Shown: positions 1 to 13,037, counted from the stretch's first letter. The stretch is DNA of 64,000 bases from Epiperipatus broadwayi (GCA_028023455.1 JAQFVV010012396.1:7358085-7422084), one strand, 5' to 3'. The notes: generated by a model not told the origin, from the sequence alone. Translations and numbers: made by a program.

Positions 1-2214
1 GTATTTTTTATCTATCTTTATTTGCGATACATGTAAATTTTGAATAGTTAATAGTAAAATATTTGGACTTCCTGATAATATGTATTTTTAATATTGTGCT
101 GTATATGATTTGGTGCAGTGGTAAATTGGAACGTTGGAGGTCATAGATCATGATTCATAGTCTAGTTCTATTATTTTGGTGTTCAAATGAACTTCTGGGT
201 AATAAAACCATTTGATTATTTTATTTATTTAGTTATTAATGCCATGATAAGTTTAGTTGGACAGGTGACATTCAACAAGTTGGGAATTGATCTTTTAGCA
301 TTTCAACCATCACCCTTATTACTGGGATATCTGCTCATAATATATCAGTAGGATTAGTTCATAATATTTTTAAAATATTGTATTTCTTTTTTTAGAATAT
401 ATATATTAAATAAAATCTTTCTCTCTTTTTTTTTAGAAATGTGTAAGAAACCATTTTCTTACATTAATATATAGAGATTTTTTCCCCCTTCGGTTTACAT
501 CGAATAAAAGCTTCATTATGGATGTCTGAGATAGAATACTCCATGGAGTTGTATGAAAGTATTGCAACTTCATGTAAATGACAATTTTTTTTATCCATCT
601 CCAGTATTAAAAGTACAGTCAAAAGCTTCTTCCAATCTCCAAAAAATTTTGCTTTTTTTTTCTTCTATTCTATTTTAAATATGAATTTTTTTAAATATGT
701 ATATCAACCTCATATAGTCTCTTGTCACATATTTTATAATAATTAATTACTTGCTTTCTTTATTAATTTCACATAAAAGTAAACTCGTTTCTTAGATTTA
801 AAGCTATATTCGACCTCCAAGTTGTGTGGTACTGGCCAACAGAACTCAATCATCATTAGGCTCATAGATAGGTCACTATTTACAACAATATGCACATGAT
901 ATATATCAGGAGGTGATCAAGATGATTATCATAAAAACATGATAATCAGTAAGCATGAACTAAAAGAAAAATAACAAATTACAATCTTGCCATGTTTCTA
1001 TTCTTTTTTTAGATTCTTCTTCATTCATCTTATTCCATTTTCTTCCCACGATCATTACACTTGGCAAATTATTTTCATGTAAGTCAGAAATCATGTATCT
1101 TTCTGATTTACATATTGAATGAAATTATTTCTAGAAAATACACCTAAAAGAATATTAGTTTGACAAATATAAATTACATACAAACTATATACTTTTCTAC
1201 CATTTATTGATGTTTTAATACATTCCCTTCTAATTTATATACTACTGATGTGTTGCTTTTATTCTTATACTAATTTTTATTTTTTTGTTTGCAAGATGTA
1301 TTATTTAATCGTGACAATTTTAAATGAGTTAAACTTTTCAAATTATCCTACTTATATGTTTTTTTCTCTATGATTTTCATTATCCTATATGTATTTAAAC
1401 ATTTTTTACTTATGTAATCTTATAAGTAATTGAACCAATTACATCTTAATATATATATATAACTATGCATTTACTTTCATAATAATTTTTCCCCACTAAC
1501 GTAAGTCTGACAATATGTTGGGAACACACCACACATTTAAAAACATTAACACACATATATATATATGTGTGTGTCCACAAATTTAAATATATTTGGGAAA
1601 TGAATTTCTTTCTATCAATACTTTAAAAATGCCCTTATGGTTAAACTAATCCTTTAGTCATAATAATCTTGAATTATTTATTGTTCATATTATATGACTA
1701 AATTTAAATATACCAGAGTTGAAATACATAAATATAATCATGTCATTAAACAACATCCATTAAATAAACCAAATATATAAGAAAATTCTCAATGATCTCC
1801 ATTCAATACTCCAGCCATGATTTATAAAATAACATCTCAAAAGCAATATAAGCATATATAGAAATCTACATGTCATCTCTTAAATCATATTGTGAGTATT
1901 CATTGGTGAGATAATCTCAGTTGCAGACAACATTGATAACATAACATTAATTATTTATTTATTTTCAGACATTAATTAAAATTAATTCTCTACATTCCAT
2001 TTTTCTTTACCTCTTTCAATTCAATTTATTAAATCAGTGTATTCTACAGACATTTATAAAAAACCTAATTACAGAATACAATATTAATAATAAACAAAGG
2101 CAAAAAAAATAATAATATCATATTTATAAGTATATATTAGAATTGTTTATATATATTAATTATATATTTTATTTTATTTACAGTTAAATGATGAATATCA
2201 ACATGATTATAATA
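1..2214. other. AT-rich upstream intron or intergenic sequence, nothing coding seen
   Basis: No reading frame resembles a gene. Bases 150-330 resemble 11700-11820 (both contain a cttctggg...ccatttgatt block), so a diverged copy of the hammerhead-motif family c flank may sit here. A short alternating AC/AT/GT palindromic microsatellite lies at about 1549-1575. Confidence 0.4.
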
Positions 2215-3240
2215 GGCATTAAACAACCTTGAAAGTCTAAATAATGCAGTTTATTATATCCATTTGTCCTGCCAAAAATAAAATATCATTAAGATTTCTT
2301 AATAGTTTTAATGAAACATGAAAGTGGCATACTTAAGCAAACTTTGCAATATAATAACTTGTGAATTTTCTTTGTACTTTATCCAAAGCTCTACTATGAG
2401 AGTGATTCTCAGAGCTTCAAACAGCACTGCCATAGTTTAGAATTGGCAATACCAAAGCCATAAAAATATGTTCATAAATTTTCTCTATTAAGGATTATTA
2501 CTCCCCTAAAGATGCAACCCACAGCTTTAAAAGCTTTAAAGCATAAATAATATATATGACTTGAGAAAAATAATTTAGAATCTAAAATTATATCTAAATC
2601 TTTTACATTCATTTACCCTCAAAATATTATTTCCTTTATATAGGATTTGTTTTAATTGATAAAGTAATCATTTTGGTTTTTTTTTCATTTATGTTCATGT
2701 AATTTTTAATGCACCATAATTCAAATCTTTTAATAAAATTTTATAGATAATTACAATCATTACATAATTTAATGTATTTATAAATCTTAATATCATCAGC
2801 AAAGCATAAGATGCAGCCATCATGTAATTTAAATCAAAAGTATATATACTGAACAAAAATAATCCCAAAACAGATGCCTGAGGAACACCAGAGTCATTAA
2901 AATAATCTGACTCACAATCCAAATATTTCACAAAATGTGGTCTTTCCCACGCAAAAGACATACAAACCATTCTAACTTTGGCTTAGTTAATCCCATATAA
3001 TCTAACTTATAAAGAAGTATAGAGTGGGAAATCTTATCAAATGCCTTAGACAAATCAAAAAAAAAAGTATCAACATGAATTTGATTATCAATAACATGTG
3101 ACACAACATCAGTAAAGTGCATATTGTTAGTAGTAATTGAGCTGTTTTTCATAAGCCCATGCTGAAATACTGGAACAAACTTCTTCAGATAAGTATTAAT
3201 GATAATATTCATTTCCAAAATATGCAACTAATGAATCAAA
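2215..3240 (-). mobile_element. Decayed CR1/Jockey-like LINE, reverse transcriptase and C-terminal part
   Basis: On the minus strand the 2928-3227 frame reads a reverse transcriptase block with IHVDTFFFDLSKAFDKISHS and LLYKLDYMGLTKPKLEWF. The 2695-2970 frame continues with YLDCESDYF, then a decayed GVPQGSVLG-type motif (here GVPQASVLG) and LFLFSIYTFDLN. Further downstream on the minus strand, translations around 2390-2480 resemble the post-RT region (ILNYGSAVW-like). This is the order expected of a non-LTR retrotransposon of the CR1/Jockey group. Several frameshifts and stops make it a dead fragment. No endonuclease part or clear target-site duplication was found. Confidence 0.82.
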
Positions 3241-5267
3241 TCCTTCCATACAAACATATATATCTATTCACATATAGTTTCATGCTCTAATATTGAATCA
3301 TTTTCATTTCAATAGTTACGATGTCTTTAATTTAAAGTTTTGATTTAAATTGATTTATAAAGTTGATATTTGTAATGTAAATTTTTCACCATATTCCACA
3401 TTATTCATCAAATGAATTTATTTAATAAAACAAGATCTTTGCTTTAAACTTTTTCAATTTTTTTAAAAATAATTCAAAACTCATTCTTTTTTTAACATCT
3501 TAATGACACATTAATATATATATATAAGTTTAACATATAAAATATCTTAATTCATCTTATTTAAAGAAACAGTTTTTAACTATAGTAAATAAAGAGTTAG
3601 TAATGCACTTTAAATTTTTATACAAAATTGATTTTCTTTAAGCCTTGATGAATTTATTGTGTAAAGTAAATAGTACCAATAGCATTTGAATTATTCTTTC
3701 CATATTTGAAATGTGTTTTGACCATAAAACAATATATGAATGAAAATATAACATTAAAGATCACTATAAAATAAATATTTTCCATAAAATTAAACTATTA
3801 AAGAAAAAAAAATAAGGAAAATTACATTTGTGATATATATATAAATACTTGAAATATTTTTTCTCTCTCATAAAAGTTATTATAATAATCTATGTAAAAA
3901 TAAATTACTTACAATTTTCTTTAAGTAGAACTTTGAATTTGCAGTGTAACTTTTACTATGCATAGATTTTTTAAGCAACTTCTAAACAATAATATAGAAT
4001 CATCTCTGAAATGTGAAATTATTTAAATCTTGTCAACAATCCTTTCAGTGAATCATAAACATAGTATTGTTTTAATATAAAATTTGAAATCAGATTAAGT
4101 TTTCTGGAAAGTTTATCAAATACATTATTATTGGACAAATATTGAATTGTGGCTAAGTATATAAAGGAATAAAGCAGATAATGAAAGAGAGATTCAAATT
4201 TTTTTTTAATTATTTACTCATAACTTTTCTGTTTTATTTATCTATTATTTAATTTTCTATTTGGGTCTTTCACCATTTGATGCTCTAAAACCCAATATGA
4301 AATCAGATGTCTGTCTTTCTTTACAAATTTTTTTCCAATAGCTTTTTTATATAGAAATCTAGGAAAAATAACATTATGCAATTAAACTTCAGACCCATAC
4401 ACAATCTAACTGAATGAAATATTTTTTTTATATTGTATTCATAATAATTAAGAGACAAAATCATTTAGCTAATTAAGAAACAAACTTCAAAATATAAAAC
4501 AATAGACTTTACATTCCTTCCTATTTTTTATTATTTTATATGGAAAATTGAAACAATTTTAGATTGATTTTCACTAAATTCCAATCATTACTAAACTTGA
4601 TCAGTTAATTTTGTTTTGAAATCATATGTACTTGAAATTATAGTGAAAAGAAATTATTTTTTTGGATTTCAGACATAAAATTTTAAAGAAATGTATTTGA
4701 TTAGAAAAATATTTTAGAAGAATGATTTTAGAAATCGGACCTATGTTTTGCCTTAAAAAAATTTAAGAAATATTTTTATTTATTAAATTAATATTTGAAA
4801 ATTTTAAACTTTCACATACACATTCAAACATGTACACATAAATAATTTCAGTGTCTGTGCTTCTAAATGTAATAAGTGAGCTTTATATTAGCATTAAATT
4901 TAAATGCATCACAGTATTTAGTGTGATTGCTGTGCTCATCGTTTGAAATTATAATTTCTTCATTTTCATTTTAAAATGTAAGGAAAACCAAATAGACTAT
5001 GTATGTGCCAACATGATCATTCTCTGCAGTTTTATTTCCTTTTTCTAATGATGTATGCCATGTTATAATCTGATAAAAATTACATTTTTTATTAATAAGT
5101 TCATTTAATTTTTGTTTTAGTTTTTTTTCTCAATTTATTAGATTTTGCAGAGAAAACAAGGAGTATATTTTTGATGGGAAAAATTTAATTTGTAAATTGA
5201 CTAAACATGTATAGAAGATTTTACAATTTCAAGGCCTTCATCCTAAAACCAAATGTAATTACATATG
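3241..5267. other. AT-rich sequence, nothing recognised
   Basis: No coding, RNA or repeat structure could be supported apart from short AT runs. The small open frame that begins at 5207 runs into the TIR element that follows and is not a gene. Confidence 0.35.
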
Positions 5268-6217
5268 TACACCTGGGTCTCTTTTTACCGGACTTATTTA
5301 ACACGATTTTGAAGTTACGCGATTCGTATTTCACCGGAAGTCGAACTCCGATATTGTGCTATTTAAATAATAAATTTCGCGCACTCATGTTATATTGAAA
5401 GTAATAGCACATTATTGAAATTCGACTTTCAACTTAGTAGTTTCAATATTTTCAGTGCTTTATAATAGTAAGATTTTATGCAATAATGAAATTAAAATCA
5501 TGATTTCCACATTTTATGTATATACACATTAAATTTTACAAGATTATAATGTAAATTTGTTCAAACATTGTGCATGTTAAGTTTGCATTTTAAATCACAT
5601 TCTGTTTTTGCTTTTTAAAAAAGAACGTTTAATCAATTATTAATCATTTAGTGTCCACAAGTTTATTTTTAAAAGATGAGTAATAGCAGTGGGCACAATT
5701 AAAATTGAAAATTAAAGACAAAATAAGAATTAGATTAATTACTAATTACGTTGTCACCAGAAAACTATTAATTAACATAACCTGAGAGTGACGTTGGCGC
5801 TAGTTGTATTTCATCTTATGAAGAATCAGATTTTTTTATCAGTTTGCAAATGAACCTTTTTACCGGCAAATAGCGATAATAATTAGAACGTGTATAAAAA
5901 AATATAAATTACTGTAAATTATGCATAAAAATATATTGTTTTGAATAAAATTAAATATTATAGTTAAAAAAAGTTTGTCTTGTATCATTTTTTTTCAAAT
6001 TTGAAATTTTTTATTAGTCATATTTTATTTCCTTATTTTTTTTTTGCACGAATTTTAAAGTAAATTTTACGTTGGTGCTTTGCTTTTACGCGAGTTTTGA
6101 AAAATCACAGTCCGTATCCCCCCTTTTTCAAGGTAAGTTACATCTATTTTTGCACGATTTCGTTTGCGCGTGTTTTCTGAGGCACCTATCTATCACGTAA
6201 AACGAGACCCAGGTGTA
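5268..6217. mobile_element. Non-autonomous TIR DNA element, copy 1
   Basis: The left end begins ACACCTGGGTCTC (5269) and the right end finishes GAGACCCAGGTGT, its exact reverse complement (to 6216), with TA on both sides. The imperfect inverted match continues inward through a Tn-rich, TTTTAC-like stretch. The terminal ~100 bp are unusually CpG-rich for this window (ttacgcgattcg, tttcgcgcac), while the middle is AT-rich. No transposase frame exists. A second copy lies at 19229-20192 and matches closely over its whole length. The TA flanks suggest a Tc1/mariner-like or other TA-targeting family, but that is inference. Confidence 0.85.
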
Positions 6218-6544
6218 TTTAGTTTTAGATTTTTTTATTCTTTGATTATTATTATTATTTCAAAAAGGTATTATTTGATGAAAGTAATTGTCAGTAATAA
6301 GTATAATTTATTAGTATGTTTGTACTATAAAATTAGCTGATTATGTGCAATGTAATTTTGGGGTTCTGATCCAGGTTTGAGGCAACTTTATTTTTTACAC
6401 AATGATTTAAAAAAAGTTTAATAATTCATTAGCATGTCTGTATTTGTATTAGTGTATATTAGTATGTCTGTTTGTGTAACAAGTAATGATTTTAACTGCA
6501 TCTGTAAAATTAGACTATTATAGAGCGGTGTAATGTAAATTTTA

Positions 6545-7050
6545 AGGCTGATTATCAGATGCACAGAAAGGTTACAGTTGAAGCAATCACAAAATTATTG
6601 GGCATAGTACAATGTGACAATATAAACTCAAACCAATAAAGAGAGGTTCCAAATGGTGGATGTGTGGTGACAGCCACAATGATTATGTATACCACATGAA
6701 ATTGTATGCAGACAAAGTTTCAAATCCAGATTCTTACCTATGCCTTAGTATTCATATTGTGGGGTCACTAATTTTGCCACATCTTGTATCACACTATTTT
6801 TAAGTCTACAGCTAGTAAATGAGCTATATGCAAGTGAATTATATCTCTGTGGGACAATAAATATAACAAGATAGCATCACTGGTGTGCACAAAAATATAA
6901 AGTGAAGAAAGGAGACTCATTTTGTCATTGATAAAAACAGTGGTCTTCAATTTCTAGTTTGTCTGGACAAGATGCCAATTGCTATGATTAAAATGCATAT
7001 CCACCTTCTGGAAATGATTTATTTTGTATCTTTTATTAGGCAGAAAGTTT
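6545..7050 (+). pseudogene. piggyBac-type transposase relic
   Basis: The frame from 6627 reads LKPIKRGSKWWMCGDSHNDY and continues VYHMKLYADK to a stop near 6803. That matches the KPIKRGxKxWxxxDSxxGYxxxxxxYxGK block of piggyBac-family (DDE_Tnp_1_7) transposases. A downstream frame around 6808-6925 reads NELYASELYLCGTINITR, stop, HHWCAQKYKVKKGDSFCH, matching the LLxxGxxxxGTxRxNR...KKG region. A third frame adds LVCLDKMPIAMIKMH, like the WKDKRPVxMLSTxH segment. The order is right but at least two frameshifts and several stops intervene. No terminal TTAA or inverted repeats were identified. Confidence 0.75.
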
Positions 7051-7634
7051 TTTTTATAGTGAGATTTTTTAACTTCTGGGGTACAAGAAAATAAGGTAAA
7101 TTCTTATGGTTCTCTTTTTGTAAGCTCTAAAGCTATGGATTATCTCAGATAAGAAATATTATATATGTTTTGAATCAGAATTTTTTGAGAAATACAAAGA
7201 AATTATCAATGAAAATGTAATTTTAAAACTTAGTTATGATAAATTAGAAATTATAAATAAAGAGTAAAGTAATAGTTTTTTAGGATATAGAAATTTTTTA
7301 TTTTTTTACTTGGTTTTTTAATGGTAATCACTATTTTTCTTAGCCATATATTTTTTCATAATTTTTGTAGTTTCTCTCAATGTGTAGCTTTTTGCTTGCT
7401 CTAACATTATTAAAACTGAAGTTATTGGGAAAATTGTGTTTCAAATCAATTCTTTAAAAATTCATTATGGTAACATCCCGTACCAAAAAGTTAATTAAAG
7501 TTATGATTATTACTAAATAATTTTTTTTTTAATTTTTTTTCTTTCAAACTAACTTTAAACATGATACCACTTACTCTTTCTCTGTTTTATTTCTGTAAAT
7601 CACTCTGAATGTTCTTGAAATATTTACTGCAATA

Positions 7635-8090
7635 TATTAATTACATAATGAGCTTGTAACAAGCTTTTCAGAATATCCCTATCCTCAGACCAGTTTCATG
7701 CTTTTGGCATTCCTCGGTGACATGCTAGGATATTCAAGCATTAAATTTAAAATACCAGATCAAGCCCAGCTCTTCATCTAATGTTTAACTATTAAGAAAG
7801 AAATATGAAATTTTCAGACATCCATATGTCTTCAAATCCAGCTATCTAACTTAAATAGCCATATGGGACTGAACTAAGTTCAGATACATCATATATTAAT
7901 AGCTTTGGCAATATAAAATTGCCAAAGTCTTAAGAGCAATAACAATAATTGCAAAGAAATCAAGTCATATATCATGTGACTTAATTTAATAAGCTTGTAT
8001 TAAAAATGTGATATAATGAGCATGCCAATAATTCTTAACAAGCTTTTCAGAATATCCCTATTTTCAGACTGGTTTCATGCTTTTAAATTA
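7635..8090 (-). repeat. Hammerhead-motif repeat family a, copy 1 (direct dimer)
   Basis: A block beginning aacaagcttttcagaatatc occurs at 7658 and again at 8037, 379 bp apart in the same orientation, so the unit is about 379 bp. The first block holds a complete minus-strand hammerhead-like fold (7671-7735); the second holds only its GAAAC-side half. The interior (for example atagccatatgggactgaac at about 7854) is shared with the copy at 61500-61929. Direct repeats bounding one unit resemble retrozyme architecture. Confidence 0.7.
7671..7735 (-). ncRNA. Hammerhead ribozyme-like fold, best-paired copy
   Basis: Read on the minus strand, an outer helix GAATATCC (7735-7728) pairs perfectly with GGATATTC (7678-7671). 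An inner 3-bp helix TCA/TGA flanks the core. The core is CCGAGGA where CUGANGA is expected (one change, U4 to C), then a perfect 4-bp helix II (ATGC/GCAT, loop CAAAA), then GAAAC-TG-GTC. The last string supplies the conserved GAAA, a two-base-pair helix III and a GUC cleavage triplet. This is the layout of minimal type I hammerheads known from Penelope-like elements and animal retrozymes. The U4 change probably impairs or abolishes cleavage in this copy. Confidence 0.6.
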
Positions 8091-11000
8091 TTTACATATA
8101 ATTTTAATTGTTAAATGTATTTAGAAAAATTCAAACATTTTAGATTCATGAATACTGACTTTAAGATGATACTTTAACCAGTTAGGCTGGCCTGTCAAAG
8201 GCAACAGTCTATATAAATTTTATATACCTATCTATGAGAGCTCTTCTGATTTCTCATTATTTTAAGAAAAAAAAATATGGAAGACACTTGTGAGTAAATT
8301 TATAAAAATTCTATTGATTGTTGCTTTTGATAGAGAAGCCTAGTTAGTTAGAATATTACCTTAAATTCAGTAATCATGATTTTAAAGGTTCCTGAATTGA
8401 AAAAGAGAGGAAAATAATATGATTTGAAACATTGTGTTATATACTGATCTGTATGATATTACTAAGTTGAATGCATTTGAAAAGTTGAAATAAATTTGAA
8501 TTTTTTAAAAATACATTTCACAATGAAAATTAGATGATAGAATTAGTCCATCATATAATTACAAAAATACTATCATCACAAACATTCAGAAAAACGTGTG
8601 TGTATATATATATAAAGAAATAATTATGTAATTAAAGAGAAAGGATTTCCACCTTTAATATATGATCTTTGTGCTTAATAAATAAATTTGAAGAAATAAT
8701 TATGGTATAAGATAATGTTGCCAATCATAAATGTGGATTTTAATGAGTTCTTTTGCAAATGTAAGCCAAAAAATTATAAACTGAAAAATCATGCTATTCC
8801 TTTCCCACTATATATCGAACATCTGATAATGATGTATTCTGATTGATTACACTAACTTATAGTGCAATTATACATTTATTTCTTCTTTCATTTATGATGT
8901 TTTCTGTATTCGGATTTGTAAATTAGAAAAAAAATGTTTTATTCCTGGAAAAGGTGTATTTGATATCATATTGAGGGAAAACATTATGAATACATTAATT
9001 TATATATATATTATTTCACTCTTTAAAATCAAAAAGTAAGTTTTATAAATATTTAAATAAGATTCAAAGTAATAGTTTTAGCATCTTTATAAAATAATCA
9101 AACTTCTAGCCTGCCTGATGATGGTGATTTCACTTGAAATACATGTATGCTAGAGGGAAATGGTCAGTTTTTTAAAGTTGAGTGTTGGCTGGATGAGAAG
9201 AAACTTTGGTTTTATGAGTACAAAACAAATGTAAAGAAATTGCTTGTCACAGATAAAATTATTATACAAATCATTTACTACCACCTGGTATCAGTATCTA
9301 ACATGATAGAAAAAAATGGATCCACTTTTCCTATGATTATCTAAGATTATCAATAGACAATGTCAGTAAACTATGAAATTTTAATTCATAGAAGTATTAT
9401 AACTGTTTACTATTTTAGACAAGCAAAGTGAGTTTTTTTTCTCTCATTTTTAATATAAACACCGAAAGCAACTCACAAAAGGATGATATTTATTTTTTTA
9501 AAAGTAAAAATGCTTAAACAAAGAAATAAAAACAGAAAATTCATTTTTATTGCATTGTTTTTGTAGGAAGCAATATTATATAAAAGAGGAAAGCAATTAC
9601 TGGTATCAAGTTTGATATATGAGTAGCATGGTTTAAAAAAAGTTGAGAAAAATTTGAAAACAAATATGATGGAATAATAAGGTAGGATTAGTGAAGCAAA
9701 TTTAGAATAGTTATGATGTAACATCTGAATAAGACACAGATTAGCACAAGAATGACAACAAAAGATTGTAAAATATAATATAAATCATTGATGTAACATA
9801 TGAAATGTGAGATTGAGATATTCCTCTCCACCATTAATTGGAATGTCGAATTTGGATTCCATATAAGAGGAGAAAATAATTCAGTTTTTCAAAAGTCTTT
9901 TTGGAAACAGAAAAGATTTAACCATGCCAAGATAAGTTAAGATACAGAGTAGATAATTTCATTTTTTTAAAAAAAAAATTGTACAGTCAAAAATTAGATT
10001 TAAAATAGTTAAACTATATTTAATGAACAAATGTGACTAGAGTTTTGTAGAAAAGAGATATCATAGGGAGGAAACTATTTAAATAAAATTATATGTGTGA
10101 AAAAAAAAATTACTAAAGAACTTTTATGTATCAAAGGTAATTGTAAATAAAATTACATCAACTAAGAATTATAAGGTATAAACATGTGGTTTAATCAATA
10201 TACAGTCTAACCTTTATAGTAAATTAATTTATAATATAATATATGAAAATGATATAGAGTGTATATATAAAAATAATTCTTTTCACATATGCAGTACATC
10301 TGAAGTTAAATAATACGTAATAAATGTTAATGTATATAATACATAAAAACTAAATGTACTTTTTATGTACAAATTCTTAAGCATATTTCAATTTATTAGA
10401 TATAGTGAAATCTTGATTCATTGCTATTCAAGAAGACTGAGAACAAAAATGATATAGGTGTGAAAATAATAGTACTAGGAAATATGTGCGAAAGCTATAG
10501 AACTAGAACTAGAAAATTACTCAAAATTATAGATAAGAACAATTTAATGTTTATTCACTGAAATACAACTCTAAGTATAAAGAAAATATTTTAATTAAAG
10601 CATTTTAGATCTCGCTTTTTATTTTTAAAATGATTATTAGATATATATATATAATGGATTAATGTAAAGCACAGTACAGTATTTAAATGTTTGCAGATTT
10701 TTAAAAAATTATTCATAACAATTTTAATTTTATAAATAATGAAACGTAAATGAAATGATTATCATAAGCGTGATTCAAGATTTTATAAATTTCAAAAAGA
10801 TTTTAAGATCCTACTTATTGAATATATATATATGAGTGACATTTATTTTGTGAAATGTTTACTCGTCCTTTCACAAGTATGATAATTTATATATGAAAAA
10901 ATAAAGCATTTCTATAATCATCGATATCATATCCTGCTTGTATAAAAGATCATAGTTTTAATCACTTTTTGAAAGTTTTACTTTCATCAAAACTACATGA

Positions 11001-11689
11001 GTCTTGGAAAAGTTGACACAACTTTAATTTGCCATCTTCTTATTTAATAAATGCAGTATTGTACTGTAATACAAACCATAAAGTATAATAAATCGAGGTA
11101 ATGAATGAAACTATAATATATATGAGAACTCTCAGAAGCACTTATGATGAATTAAGATTCCCAAGTGAGGAAAAATATTTCAGAAAAAAATAACTTATAT
11201 GATGCTATTTGCAATACAAGGGAAAAAATTCCACACACAGATGAAATATGTACAGAAATAAAATATGTAAAATGTTGCATGGATCAGATTTTACTTATTT
11301 ATATATAAATTTAAGTAGAGAAGAAGGGACCATCTTTTTCTAGTAAAATCTTTGCCTTGTGTTTTGAATTGAGAGTTCCCTGTGCAGTCATTATTACATC
11401 TGATTGGCTATCATATAAGCATTTTTAAGGCACATCTGTCAAAGGTTTTGGTCTTTCATGTTATTATTATTTCATCATAAAATAAAAACATTAATTAATA
11501 AAGGAAAGACATTAACTACTATTTATAAAATAGTTTTTTCATTACAGCTAAACTTCAATCATGTATTCATAAATCTGAATTAACTATTTTTAATTAACAA
11601 ATATGTATTTAAATAAATATTTAAGTAATTTGTTGAAAAGTAGCTTTTATTTTTTGATAAAGAACTCCATGATTGTTCACAGAAATCGA
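8091..11689. other. AT-rich sequence with one isolated hammerhead-like motif
   Basis: No exon or transposon could be recognised. The open frame at 9147-9344 has no family resemblance. A short CTGATGA...GAAAT motif at 9115-9140 is listed separately. Confidence 0.35.
9115..9140 (+). ncRNA. Hammerhead-like core fragment
   Basis: CTGATGA at 9115-9121 is followed by a GTGA/TCAC hairpin (9124-9133) and GAAAT at 9136-9140. The core sequence and spacing fit the CUGANGA / helix II / GAAA half of a hammerhead, with GAAAU as in family c. No convincing helix I or NUH site is visible, so it is probably a relic. Confidence 0.25.
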
Positions 11690-11945
11690 TGTTAAACTGA
11701 GTCAAACCTCAATTTGTCATTTCTAGTGCTTGAATTCACATGACCTTCTGGGAAACTAGCCATTTGATTGTTTAATCAATACATAAATGCTATTAATTTG
11801 TTAGACAGTATGTAATTTGCTTATACATGCAAGGAGTGGGATTTAAACAGGATTTTTCAGTATATTCATCCTCTACTCCATCTCAAACAACTATTACACA
11901 TAACCATATACATGTGAAAAAGATAAATGATTCCCAATATATGTA

Positions 11946-11971
11946 TTTCATGCAGCACCAACATTCATCAG
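11946..11971 (-). ncRNA. Hammerhead-like core, family c
   Basis: On the minus strand CUGAUGA (11971-11965) is followed by a short AUGU/GCAU helix and GAAA (11949-11946) then U. The first two conserved boxes are intact. The usual GUH triplet after a tiny helix III is not evident. Confidence 0.3.
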
Positions 11972-12234
11972 TTGAGTCAGATCATAATCTCCCACACATA
12001 TATACTATCACTGCTAAATTTATATTAAGATAGCAATTCCTTAAACTTTACTGGACATGTTTTAATCTTCCCACCCTTCCAACTATTCAACCATGCATTT
12101 CTGCAGTTGGTTTTTCAATGAAATGGATGGTTGAAAAGTTGATAGGGTGAGAAGAATGAATCCTGTCCAATAAAGTTTAAGGAATTGCTATCTTAATATA
12201 AACTGAACACTGATTGTATAAATGTCTGGCCCAA

Positions 12235-12260
12235 CTAATGAGTGTTAGTTCTGCTTGAAA
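12235..12260 (+). ncRNA. Degenerate hammerhead-like core, family c, second arm
   Basis: CTAATGA (12235-12241) stands where CUGANGA is expected and GAAA follows at 12257-12260. The G5 to A change would inactivate a hammerhead. Its position mirrors the motif in the opposite arm. Confidence 0.25.
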
Positions 12261-12868
12261 GATATATATTGGAGATCATTTATCTTTTTTCATGTATGTG
12301 GTCACATGTATCGGTTGCTTGAAATGGAGTGCAGGTTGAATATAGACTGAAAAATCCTATGCAAATCTCTCTACTTATATAAATGCTATTAGTATTTCTC
12401 CATGCTTCCAGTCCAATCCTAAACAAAATTTATTGCAAAAATATTTATTTACTCAACGTTGAAGAAATTATACAGAGTGAACATAAATAATTACAATTTT
12501 GATATTTCTTTTAGATATTTAAAAGGCTAAATTATAGCTATGAATTAAGCAAACACTAAAGAAAATATGGATATCAGCAGTCATAAATGATTAAATATTT
12601 CATATGCTTATGCTTTGCAGAGTAGTGAAATGAAGAAAGAATACCCCTGCCTTTATATTAATGGCAAATGTTTTGAGCATTGAATCTTATTTCAATTCGT
12701 TATTAAGACATGGAGCTTTAAAAAAAGTGTGGATAAAATTTACGTATTGTTAATAAAAATTTGTTTTAGTTAATACACATAATTTTAACTTATCTTTCAC
12801 ATATTAATGTTTGTGTAGTTAAAGTAAAAATTATAATGGCAACAGTATAATCAGTATTTTTTTTTCAG

Positions 12869-13037
12869 GTTTGCGTCACTGGCATATGGATATCCGAATG
12901 GATGATACACCCTTGGAAGGTGGTTTGGGTTTTACATGCAAACTGAAAACTGACATTGCATTTTTGGGTCGAGAAGCTATTGAGAAACAAAAAGCTGAAG
13001 GCTTAAAGAAAAGAATAGCATGCTTTACTATTGATGA
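12869..13037 (+). CDS. SARDH: Sarcosine dehydrogenase, penultimate coding exon
   Basis: This exon encodes part of the carboxy-terminal folate-binding (GCV_T / aminomethyltransferase-like) region of sarcosine dehydrogenase, the mitochondrial flavoenzyme that demethylates sarcosine to glycine and passes the one-carbon unit to tetrahydrofolate. It starts after a T-rich tract ending in cag and stops before gtaaga. The first two bases finish a split glycine codon; the peptide then reads [19 protein letters not shown], followed by FTCKLKT and [11 protein letters not shown]. The RHWHxDxRxDDxPLExGL block is what separates SARDH from its relatives dimethylglycine dehydrogenase and PDPR. The exon ends two bases into a codon (GA), which the next exon completes with G. 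No frame disruption is seen. The rest of the protein lies upstream of the window. Confidence 0.92.

Larger units (their letters stand above)
11690..12370. repeat. Hammerhead-motif repeat family c, copy 1 (inverted arms)
   Basis: Arms at about 11835-12060 and 12150-12365 are inverted copies of each other. The clearest part is tatattaagatagcaattcc (12023 onward) against its reverse complement ending near 12200, each followed or preceded by a match to ctgtccaataaagtttaa. Each arm has one hammerhead-like core: minus strand at 11946-11971 (CUGAUGA...GAAAU) and plus strand at 12235-12260 (CUAAUGA...GAAAG). Related sequence is at 48690-49215. Confidence 0.65.

Noticed and set aside
1-12868. Earlier SARDH exons
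   Set aside because: No conserved SARDH peptide (FAD-binding or earlier folate-domain motifs) could be read in any frame of this stretch.
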